Shown here: in pieces, positions 46,119 through 52,691 of the stretch
Layout: every line of letters starts with the position of its first letter
Position numbering within the stretch: the first letter of the stretch is position 1
Notes under the pieces: model-generated
Databases searched by the model: none
Seen by the model: only the letters and a program-made list of their open reading frames with translations
What the model was told of the DNA's origin: nothing
Program-made: the position numbers and the translations under genes
Assembly: GCF_007197575.1 (NCBI RefSeq)
Contig: NZ_CP041616.1
Span: 372,001 to 436,000, forward strand
Direction: 5' to 3'
From: Ornithinimicrobium ciconiae
Lineage (GTDB): Bacteria; Actinomycetota; Actinomycetes; Actinomycetales; Dermatophilaceae
Length of the DNA stretch: 64,000 nt

Positions 46119-46712
46119 TCACACACCGTTGCAGAGCGGACGTCGGGGTGCCTCTTCGGCGGCGCCTGCCACCAGCGCATCGCGGACCTCAACGAGCGGC
46201 ACGCGTGCTCCCCGCGTGGTGCCGAGCAGTGTCGCCAGGTGCGCGGTGGCGATCGGTGCACTGAGCTCGCCCTGCTTGAACAGCAGAGAGACGTCGAGGA
46301 CCTGATAGCGATAGCTCCCATCCGGCAGCGTCTCGACGAACCGCGAGCCGCCCGACCGAAAGTCGCAGTCGCTCCAGGCGAACGTCCGCTGGGCGTCGTG
46401 GTGCCGATCCCAGGTGCGGACCGCAGCGACGACGTCGGAGAGGGTCTGTCCGTGCTCGCTCGGATTGACCCGGACCACATCAGCCACGTCACCCGTGACC
46501 CCGGCCAGCGTCTCCAGGCCGGGCCACCCCTGAGTGACGGCCGCTGTCACCAGGGTTTGCCAGTCCACGTCGCCCGTGACCGTGACGGCCACAGCGCCAC
46601 ACGGACTGAGGTCGTTGGGGTCGCAGGCCGAGTCGTCGACGGTGATCCCCGGCAGCTCAGGCGACCCGACGCGGACCGGTCGCGGAGGGTCTGGGAGATC
46701 GTGCGTCCTCAC
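46119..46712 (-). CDS. Degenerate MurB-like protein lacking catalytic domains
   Basis: This 197-residue protein matches the middle of UDP-N-acetylmuramate dehydrogenase: GLETLAGVTG, TLSDVVAAVRTWDR, FAWSDCDFRSG, YQVLDVSLLF, GELSAPIATAHLATLLG and RVPLVEVRDALVAG. In true MurB the first block reads SGIPGTVGAAPVQNVGAYG. Here the FAD-contacting residues are replaced by DVADVVRVNPSEHG. The N-terminal FAD motif and the C-terminal domain with the catalytic Ser are missing. It is therefore a paralogue that has lost activity, either a decaying gene or a repurposed protein. GTG start; the neighbours are unrelated. Confidence 0.7.
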   Translation of the reverse strand: MRTHDLPDPPRPVRVGSPELPGITVDDSACDPNDLSPCGAVAVTVTGDVDWQTLVTAAVTQGWPGLETLAGVTGDVADVVRVNPSEHGQTLSDVVAAVRTWDRHHDAQRTFAWSDCDFRSGGSRFVETLPDGSYRYQVLDVSLLFKQGELSAPIATAHLATLLGTTRGARVPLVEVRDALVAGAAEEAPRRPLCNGV

Positions 46713-46879
46713 CGGGCGTCACCTCCAGGTCGCGGTCTTGTCCCTGCTACGCAACCATCCTCGCGTTCGGTGCGCAACTGTCAGTGCTGGCTGGCAGCAT
46801 TGGTAAACGTCATGGTGCTCGCGTCCTCGCCGGGCCCGAGTGCCGAGGCGCCGCGCCACCGGACACTCACAGGAGAGAC

Positions 46880-47668
46880 ATGCCAACCTTCGGTCGGGAC
46901 GATGACCTGCAGGGCGCCGAGTTCGTCCGCGCCGACCTCACCGGGGCCCGCTTCGAGCGCACCAGGCTCACGGGCGCCCGGGTGGTCGCGAGCGACCTGA
47001 CGGGCCTGGTGGTCCGTGGCAGCGATGTGCTGAATGTCGAGATCGACTCCCCGTGGTTGGCGGAGGGCGACTTCTTTCGAGTCAACGGCGTCGATGTCAT
47101 CCCACTCATCGAGGCAGAGCTCGACCGCCGCTTCCCGGGCCGGAAGCTGCGCCGAGCCGCCGACCCTGAGGGGTTGGCCGCGGCCTGGTCCGCGCTCGAG
47201 AGCACCTGGGCGGCCACGCTCGACCGAGCGAGCCGTATGCCGGCGGGGACCGTCAACGCCTCGGTGGACGGTGAGTGGTCGCTCGCCGAGACGCTGCGTC
47301 ACCTGGTGATGGCCACTGACACCTGGCTGGGCAAGGCTGTGCTGCGTGCAGCGCGGCCCTACCATCCGCTGGCTCTGGCCAATGCCGGTGCCGAGGAGGA
47401 CGGTCTGGACATGTCGGTCTTCACCACCGGCACGCCGTCCTACGAAGAGGTGCTCACGGCTCGTGCGGACCGGACCACGATGGTGCGCGAGTTCATCGCT
47501 CGGGTGAGTCCCGGCATACTCGCGGAGGAGCGCACCAACCCGTGGGCACCAGAGCATCCGGAGACGGTCCTTTCCTGCCTGCACACGATCCTCGAGGAGG
47601 AGTGGGAGCACCACCGCTATGCCGTGCGTGACCTGGATGCTCTCGAGTCCGCCGGAGATAGCCCCTGA
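46880..47668 (+). CDS. Pentapeptide-repeat plus DinB-family protein
   Basis: This is a 262-residue protein. Residues 8-50 are pentapeptide-like (LQGAEFVRADLTGARFERTRLTGARV). From about 95 a DinB four-helix bundle follows, with metal-type histidines in LRHLVMATD and EEEWEHHRYAV. DinB-fold enzymes include thiol-dependent transferases (bacillithiol/mycothiol S-transferases), so it may detoxify electrophiles; the catalytic reaction is unknown. The ATG at 46880 follows AGGAGAG at good spacing. It diverges from the MurB-like gene and faces a small gene downstream. Confidence 0.88.
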   Translation: MPTFGRDDDLQGAEFVRADLTGARFERTRLTGARVVASDLTGLVVRGSDVLNVEIDSPWLAEGDFFRVNGVDVIPLIEAELDRRFPGRKLRRAADPEGLAAAWSALESTWAATLDRASRMPAGTVNASVDGEWSLAETLRHLVMATDTWLGKAVLRAARPYHPLALANAGAEEDGLDMSVFTTGTPSYEEVLTARADRTTMVREFIARVSPGILAEERTNPWAPEHPETVLSCLHTILEEEWEHHRYAVRDLDALESAGDSP

Positions 47669-47711
47669 GTGACCGTGGACAGGGGGCGGGGGCTGGGTGC
47701 TGGCCAGCGCG

Positions 47712-47996
47712 TCAGGTGCGTGAGAAGTGGGCGCGGAGCCGCTCGGGGAAGTCGTCATAGGCTGCCGCAACGACCTCGATCTCGACCTCGGCCGGGAGCT
47801 CATCGAGTCGCTGGTGCTCCAGCAGGAAGGACACCGTGGCGTTCACGATCTGCTCGTCCGCGACGCCAGACAGGCCGAGAGACTCGAGGAAGGCTGGATC
47901 CAGGCCGACCGTAACGTCCACGCGGTCACCGTGCTCCGTGCCGTGCACGAGATAGGTGTGACTCCCCAGGTCTTCGACGGTCCAGTTGCGTGACAT
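47712..47996 (-). CDS. Conserved hypothetical protein (94 aa)
   Basis: This small acidic soluble protein reads MSRNWTVEDLGSHTYLVHG, then GVADEQIVNATVSFLLEHQ and a final helix DDFPERLRAHF. I recognise a common actinobacterial hypothetical of this shape but no function. It diverges from the flavin reductase gene by 148 bases. Confidence 0.7.
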   Translation of the reverse strand: MSRNWTVEDLGSHTYLVHGTEHGDRVDVTVGLDPAFLESLGLSGVADEQIVNATVSFLLEHQRLDELPAEVEIEVVAAAYDDFPERLRAHFSRT

Positions 47997-48080
47997 CGTC
48001 TCGTCCTTCCACGCCAGCGCGGTCAGCGCCCCGAGGGGGTGCGCGTCCGACGATCCGGGGCGGGGGCTGCAGACCCTCTC

Positions 48081-48114
48081 TATATTATCAGCCAGTAAGT
48101 GTGAAAAAATATTC
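48081..48114 (+). promoter_or_regulatory. AT-rich promoter region of the reductase/adenosyltransferase operon
   Basis: A sharply AT-rich stretch (TATATTATCA, then GTGAAAAAATATTCC) sits 30-65 bases before the reductase start, in a genome where such runs are rare. It likely contains the operon promoter or an operator. I see no conserved cobalamin-riboswitch blocks. Confidence 0.4.
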
Positions 48115-48144
48115 CGACGTGCTCACCCGCCAAGAAGGAGCGCC

Positions 48145-48897
48145 ATGCCCCTGGCCGCAGTCCCGGAGGAGCTGCTCCACGCCGTGGTGGCACGGGAACG
48201 AGTCACCCCAGTCATCACGGAGCTGACTCTCGAGCCGTTGGGCGCGACCCTTGAGTACCTGCCGGGCCAGTACGTCCTGGTCTGTGACGAGGACTACCGG
48301 GTCCCGGTCAGGTCCTACTCCCTGGCCAGCGCGCCGGAGCCCGGCGGTCGTCTCACCCTGCTGGTCACGAGAGTCGAGGGCGGGGCAACCAGTGTCTGGC
48401 TCGCGGACGAGGTGTCCACCGGTGACCGGGTGCTGGTCTCTGGTCCCTATGGCACCTTCGTGGCCAATACCGAGGCCGGGCGCCCCGTGCTCTGCCTGGC
48501 CGGCGGGTCCGGACTGGCCCCCGTCCGGGCGCTCGCCCAGGACGCGGTGCGACGAGGCGTGCCCGACCCGTTCACCGTCTTCTTCTCAGGGCGCACGGAG
48601 CAGGACCTGATCGACCAGGAGACGTTCCGGGACTGGGGGCGGGAGCACCCCAGGTTCCGCTATCTGCGCACTCTCACGGGCGCGGCCGGACCGGCACCGC
48701 TCGGGCGGGTGGGCACCGTGCTGCCCGAGCTGGTGGACGACCTGTCCGAGCACGAGATCTTTATCGCGGGAGCCCCAGGCTTTGTCGCCGCGGGTGTCCG
48801 CGTCGCCCGTGACCTCGGCTGCCGGCCCGGCCGGCTGCACACCGAGGAGTTCTATGCCGAGCCCCAGCCCTGGGGCACCGAGATGTCAGGAGAGTAG
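48145..48897 (+). CDS. FAD-dependent ferredoxin/flavodoxin-NADP reductase family protein
   Basis: This 250-residue two-domain reductase has a flavin barrel with RSYSLAS (FAD) and SGPYGTF, and an NAD(P) domain with CLAGGSGLAPV and a final EEFY block. It has no iron-sulfur domain, so it should pass electrons from NAD(P)H to a protein or small acceptor. The adenosyltransferase gene begins three bases after its stop. Cobalamin adenosylation needs cob(II)alamin reduction to cob(I), so this could be the reductase for that step (inference from context). ATG with AAGGAG upstream. Confidence 0.88.
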   Translation: MPLAAVPEELLHAVVARERVTPVITELTLEPLGATLEYLPGQYVLVCDEDYRVPVRSYSLASAPEPGGRLTLLVTRVEGGATSVWLADEVSTGDRVLVSGPYGTFVANTEAGRPVLCLAGGSGLAPVRALAQDAVRRGVPDPFTVFFSGRTEQDLIDQETFRDWGREHPRFRYLRTLTGAAGPAPLGRVGTVLPELVDDLSEHEIFIAGAPGFVAAGVRVARDLGCRPGRLHTEEFYAEPQPWGTEMSGE

Positions 48898-48899
48898 CG

Positions 48900-49472
48900 A
48901 TGGCTGGCGAGGCGTCCGCGATCTACACCAAGACCGGTGACGACGGCACGACCGGGAGGCTGTTCGGTGGCCGACTGGGCAAGGATGACGCACTGGTCGA
49001 AGCGTGTGGAGACACGGATGAGGCAGTGGCGGTCCTCGGGGGCGCCCGTCAAGCGCTGGGCGACGAGGGTGACGCCGCGCTTGCCGAGCTCGTGCTGAGG
49101 CTGCAGCGTGAGCTCTTCGTCGTGGGCGCCGACCTGATGACCAACCCCCGCGCCCGGGACCGGGGCACGCCGGGTCAGTCCCAGGTCAGTCCGGGGATGA
49201 TCGACGCCCTGGAGCGGACGATCGATGACCTCGTCGCAGAGCGTCCGCTGCAACCCGTGTTCATCGTCCCGGGCGCCACGCGCGCGTCGGTCGCCCTCGA
49301 TGTGGCGCGCACCGTCGTGCGACGGGCCGAACGGCATACCATCGCCGCGGCGCGGGCCGGGGCCGACGTCTCCGACCAGGTCCTCGTCTATCTCAACCGG
49401 CTCAGTGACCTGCTCTTCGTGCTCGCAAGGCGGGCGGCAGGGGAGGTCCAGGAGCCGCCGAGCCATGACTGA
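48900..49472 (+). CDS. PduO-type cob(I)alamin adenosyltransferase
   Basis: This enzyme transfers the adenosyl group of ATP to cob(I)alamin, making coenzyme B12. The 190-residue protein has the ATP loop YTKTGDDGTTGRLFGG at the start and the second block VPGATRASVALDVARTVVRRAER, with the conserved Arg and Asp-Arg-like elements. The helical-bundle end is YLNRLSDLLFVLARR. It is cotranscribed with the flavin reductase. A B12-dependent enzyme or salvage pathway must be elsewhere, since no cobalamin synthesis genes are in the window. Confidence 0.95.
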   Translation: MAGEASAIYTKTGDDGTTGRLFGGRLGKDDALVEACGDTDEAVAVLGGARQALGDEGDAALAELVLRLQRELFVVGADLMTNPRARDRGTPGQSQVSPGMIDALERTIDDLVAERPLQPVFIVPGATRASVALDVARTVVRRAERHTIAAARAGADVSDQVLVYLNRLSDLLFVLARRAAGEVQEPPSHD

Positions 49473-49517
49473 GATCAGGGCGGCCGCCGTCGATGGTGCT
49501 GCGGGTAGTCTGCACGC

Positions 49518-49931
49518 ATGCGGACCATCGGCAACCTTCTGTGGCTGATCCTGGCCGGGTGGTGGCTGGCCCTGCTCTATGTCATGGCCGGTGTCGTCGC
49601 CTGCATCCTCATCATCACGATCCCCTTCGGGATCGCTTCCTTCCGGCTGGCCAACTTTGTGCTGTGGCCGTTCGGGCGCACGACTCTGTGGCGTCAGGAC
49701 GCTGGCGTCTGGTCGATCATCGGCAACATCCTGTGGATAGTGCTGCTCGGCTGGGAGCTGGCCATCGGCCACCTGATCGCCGGGGCGCTGCTGTGCCTGA
49801 CGATCATCGGCATCCCGTTCGGCATCGCCTGCTGGAAGATGGTGCCCCTCGCGTTGCTGCCGCTGGGGCAGCAGGTGGTGCCACTGTCGCAGGCGCGGGC
49901 TGACCGGTTCGCGGTGCCCGTCAGCCGCTGA
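49518..49931 (+). CDS. yccF: YccF-family inner membrane protein
   Basis: This 137-residue membrane protein is built of two copies of the YccF domain. Each has a WLILAGWW or WIVLLGWE helix followed by a Pro-Phe-Gly motif (ITIPFGIASFRLA and IGIPFGIACWKM). That gives four hydrophobic helices. Function is unknown in all species I know of. It starts 45 bases after the adenosyltransferase. The following gap, 49932-50101, has a palindrome AGCGCCGCCGGCGCT (50041-50055) that could be an operator for the MarR gene. Confidence 0.9.
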   Translation: MRTIGNLLWLILAGWWLALLYVMAGVVACILIITIPFGIASFRLANFVLWPFGRTTLWRQDAGVWSIIGNILWIVLLGWELAIGHLIAGALLCLTIIGIPFGIACWKMVPLALLPLGQQVVPLSQARADRFAVPVSR

Positions 49932-50101
49932 CGGTCCCCTCGGGACGCTCGGCGCGGGCCGGCAGGTGCCCGGTCGGGTGACACGCGCAGACAGTGCATG
50001 ACTCGGAATGTAGTGAGTGCGAGTGCGGTTGTCTTTGGTGAGCGCCGCCGGCGCTGCACGAGGACTGCACGGGCGCCTTGGCGCGCGACGAAGGACGACG
50101 G

Positions 50102-50557
50102 ATGAACAGGACGCAACTCGCCAACGAGTCGTGGGAGGCGCTGTTCCGGGCGCAGGTCGCCCTGAATGAGGTATTCGCCAGCGACGAGGTCTGGATCGAG
50201 GTGACCCAGGTGGAGTATGACGTGCTGTACACCCTGTCGAAAGCGCCGACGGGGATGTCGATGGCCGAGCTCAACCGGGGCATCCTCATGACTCAGGGCG
50301 GCCTGTCCAAGCTGGTTGCCCGCCTTGAGCGCCGTGGCCTCCTGCAGCGCACACCCGATCCCCACGACCGTCGCGCGACCTGCTTGGTGTTGACAGAGCA
50401 GGGCCGTGCGATCCAGCGCCGGGTCGGGCTCCGTCACGGGGTGTCGGTGGCTGCGACCATGACGCGAATCCTCGACGACCAGCAGATGGACCAGCTGCGG
50501 GAGCTCGGCACGCACATCGTCGAGGCGCTGCACGCGGCACCGGTCGCTCGTGCCTGA
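50102..50557 (+). CDS. MarR-family transcriptional regulator
   Basis: This 151-residue winged-helix protein reads TQVEYDVLYTLSKAP, MSMAELNRGILMTQGGLSKLVARLERRGLLQR, the wing DPHDRRATCLVLTEQG and a helical C-terminus. It will bind a palindromic operator as a dimer and respond to a small ligand, probably a phenolic or other organic acid. The ATG at 50102 follows GAAGGA; an upstream open frame from 50078 is less likely. It does not clearly face a target operon: YccF lies upstream on the same strand and the crotonase gene is convergent. Confidence 0.92.
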   Translation: MNRTQLANESWEALFRAQVALNEVFASDEVWIEVTQVEYDVLYTLSKAPTGMSMAELNRGILMTQGGLSKLVARLERRGLLQRTPDPHDRRATCLVLTEQGRAIQRRVGLRHGVSVAATMTRILDDQQMDQLRELGTHIVEALHAAPVARA

Positions 50558-50589
50558 CGGCTGACCTACAGGACAGGGTCGGGGGAAGC

Positions 50590-50653
50590 GGCCAACGAAA
50601 CCACACCAAAAATGGTGAAGTGGCCAACGAAACCTCACCAAAAATGGTGGGGC
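50590..50653. repeat. 32-bp tandem repeat, two copies, related to the array at 18440
   Basis: Two 32-base units (starting at 50590 and 50622) contain the inverted core GGCCAACGAAACC and a hairpin CACCA-AAAA-TGGTG type arm (CACCAAAAATGGTG). On the minus strand each unit reads TTTTTGGTG-GGTTTCGTTGGCC. The core GGTTTCGTWGGYC and unit length match the 18440 array. It fills the gap between MarR and the convergent crotonase gene. Confidence 0.85.
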
Positions 50654-51447
50654 TACCGGTCCGACCAGGTCGGCTGACGCTTCTCCAGGAAGGCGCAGAT
50701 GCCCTCCTGGGCGTCGGCAGCCAGGGCGTTCATGGTCATGACGGTCTTGGCGTAGTCGTAGGCAGCGCCCTGGTCCCGGGAGATCTGGGCATAGAAGGCC
50801 TCCTTGCCGATGCCCGTGACGACCGAGCTCGCCGACGCGATCTGCAGGGCTAGCTCGCGGGTGCGGGCCTCGAGCTCCTCGACCGGGACGACCTCGTTGA
50901 CCAGGCCCCAGTCGGCCGCCGTGGGGGCATCGATCGGCACACCGGTCAACAGCATCTGCATGGCCCGCTTCTGGCCGATGACGCGACTGATGGCCACCAT
51001 CGGCGTCGAGCAGAACAGGCCGATCTTGACCCCGGGCGTCCCGAACCGGGCACCCTCCTCGGCCACGACCAGGTCGCAGGTCGCCGCGAGCTGGCAGCCC
51101 GCGGCAGTGGCGATGCCCTGCACCCTGGCGATCACCGGCTGCGGGATGGACTGCACCATCTCCATCAGGTCACAGCAACGGTCGAAGATCTCCCGGTAGT
51201 CCTCGACCGAGCGGCCGGTCATCTCCGCGAGGTCGTGACCCGCACTGAACGCGGGACCGGCGCCGGCGAGGATGACCACCGAGACGTCCTTGCGCGCACC
51301 GATCTCGCGCAGCACCTCGATCAGCTCGGTCATCAGGGCCAGGGACAACGCATTGCGCTTCTCTGGGCGGTTGAGGGTGATGGTGGCGATGCGCGCCGTG
51401 TCATCGATCTCCGTCAGGACTGAGGTTGCTGCGACGGTCGTGGTCAT
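50653..51447 (-). CDS. Enoyl-CoA hydratase/isomerase-family protein without catalytic glutamates
   Basis: This 264-residue crotonase-fold protein has the oxyanion-hole loops AFSAGHDL and ATAAGCQLAATCDLVV, and FGTPGVKIGLFCS. In active hydratases the two general acid/base glutamates follow GGGCE and PE. Here Gln and Gly stand at those positions, so classical hydration is unlikely. The pattern TPGVKIGLFCSTPMVA matches the ECHDC3-like subgroup. It may act on acyl-CoA thioesters by another chemistry, such as decarboxylation or thioester cleavage. ATG start. Its stop codon adjoins the second 32-base repeat. Confidence 0.88.
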   Translation of the reverse strand: MTTTVAATSVLTEIDDTARIATITLNRPEKRNALSLALMTELIEVLREIGARKDVSVVILAGAGPAFSAGHDLAEMTGRSVEDYREIFDRCCDLMEMVQSIPQPVIARVQGIATAAGCQLAATCDLVVAEEGARFGTPGVKIGLFCSTPMVAISRVIGQKRAMQMLLTGVPIDAPTAADWGLVNEVVPVEELEARTRELALQIASASSVVTGIGKEAFYAQISRDQGAAYDYAKTVMTMNALAADAQEGICAFLEKRQPTWSDR

Positions 51448-51557
51448 GGCTGATCCCTTCGGTGGCGGCGGTTCTGTCTAGCCTACGCAGCATGCGGGTG
51501 GTCCCGGGTGAGATGAGAGAGTGGTGGGGTCCAGAACGTGTGAGATGAGGTGCAGCA

Positions 51558-52109
51558 GTGGCACAGCAGGACGAGAGATCAGGCGAGGCAGGAGCCCCAG
51601 GCTCCGACCCTGGCGAGGGCCTCGGCCCGGGGGAGCGCGAGCAACTGGTCTATGCCCTAGAGAATCGGTTCGCCGACCATCTCGAGGCCGCCGCCTCTGC
51701 GGTGCGGGAGGCCGAACGGCAACTCGCCGAGGCGCAGGAGGACCTCAGGCGTGCGGTGGAGCAGGAGTCAGCGCGCCCCTATCGCTCGGACTCCCTGGTC
51801 TTCATGCGCGAGGCGATGAACGAGGAGGTCGACGGGCTGCACCGGAAGACGAACCCGAAGAAGGTCCGGGCCGCCTACCGATTCCTGCTGGACCGGGCCG
51901 TCGAGCTCGCGGCCGGCGAGGTGGCGGGTTTCCACGACGACCAGGCCGCAGAGCGCCGGGGGCGTGAGCACGGAGTGCAGGCCTGCCAGGAGGCCGAGAA
52001 GCGCGCCGTCGCGGCCGTGGAGGAGGCTCGTCGCATGCAGGAGCGAGTTCGCAACGCTGAGGCGCTGGCTCGTCAGGGCCTGACGGTGCTCGCGGACAAG
52101 CTGGAGTAG
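51558..52109 (+). CDS. Coiled-coil hypothetical protein
   Basis: This 183-residue, mostly charged protein (GTG start) is rich in Glu, Arg and Ala, with long predicted coiled-coil helices (LEAAASAVREAERQLAEAQEDLRRAVE and EKRAVAAVEEARRMQERV). A short conserved-looking central part, TNPKKVRAAYRFLLDRA, separates them. There are no membrane segments. It could be a scaffold or a cytoskeletal DivIVA-like protein, but I see no DivIVA motif. It ends five bases before the stop of the convergent gene, which precedes the STAND-WD40 gene. Confidence 0.65.
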   Translation: MAQQDERSGEAGAPGSDPGEGLGPGEREQLVYALENRFADHLEAAASAVREAERQLAEAQEDLRRAVEQESARPYRSDSLVFMREAMNEEVDGLHRKTNPKKVRAAYRFLLDRAVELAAGEVAGFHDDQAAERRGREHGVQACQEAEKRAVAAVEEARRMQERVRNAEALARQGLTVLADKLE

Positions 52110-52113
52110 CGAC

Positions 52114-52545
52114 TCACGGCATCCGGACCACACGGCCCATTGCTGGACGTGGCGCGGCGACTGGCTGGCGCCCGGCAGCCACCACGGGAAGGTCTTCGCC
52201 GTCACCCATGAGGTGCGCCGCCCAGAGCTGGTCGGCGACGACGGCGGGGATATCAAAGGCCAGGATGAACAGGGTGAGGCTGCGCGGCGAAGGTCCCTCG
52301 GCGGGCGACAGGGCCCGGCTGACCCGGTCCTTGAGCCGGCGGGGGAGGAGGACATCGTTCTCGTGCTCCTCGCCGTTGTCCCAGAGCCACTCGGCCAGGA
52401 CCTGTGCGATGGCGGCCTGGTTGATCGTGCCACGACGAGTGCGGGCGGCCCGGCTCTGCCACTTGCGCCGACACGCGGTGTCGGTCAGCAGATGGTGGCG
52501 CAGGAGGTCGGCGGTGGTCACAGGAGTGGAGGGTTCAACGGTCAC
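52114..52545 (-). CDS. Hypothetical protein beside the STAND-WD40 gene
   Basis: This 143-residue soluble protein (GTG start) is basic in the N-terminal third (DTACRRKWQSRAARTRRG) and has conserved-looking ALSPAEGPSPRSLTLFILAFDIPAVVADQLWAAHLMGD in the middle. I recognise no family. It diverges from the large HTH-STAND-WD40 gene with 146 bases between starts and could be co-regulated with it. It might be a small partner, but that is only a guess from position. Confidence 0.6.
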   Translation of the reverse strand: MTVEPSTPVTTADLLRHHLLTDTACRRKWQSRAARTRRGTINQAAIAQVLAEWLWDNGEEHENDVLLPRRLKDRVSRALSPAEGPSPRSLTLFILAFDIPAVVADQLWAAHLMGDGEDLPVVAAGRQPVAAPRPAMGRVVRMP

Positions 52546-52606
52546 GTGCGCTCCCCGGGATTGGCATCGACTAGTTGTGCCTGAAGTCTCAACCTTTTAC
52601 CTGCCC

Positions 52607-52636
52607 TTGACCAGTGCCTGCACCAAGTCAATACAA
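52607..52636 (+). promoter_or_regulatory. Putative promoter of the HTH-STAND-WD40 gene
   Basis: TTGACC (52607-52612) is followed after about 17-18 bases by AATACAA, a weak -10-like element. It lies about 55 bases before the chosen ATG at 52692, and this supports that start rather than the earlier in-frame codons at 52614 and 52659. Confidence 0.35.
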
Positions 52637-52691
52637 GCCCGTACACACCCCCATACAGATGCGGATCCGTACACCCAGCACACTGTGCTAC

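Noticed and set aside
47997..48144. Cobalamin riboswitch before the reductase/adenosyltransferase operon
   Set aside because: The gap is only about 148 bases and the conserved B12-box sequence is not visible; the region is simply AT-rich.
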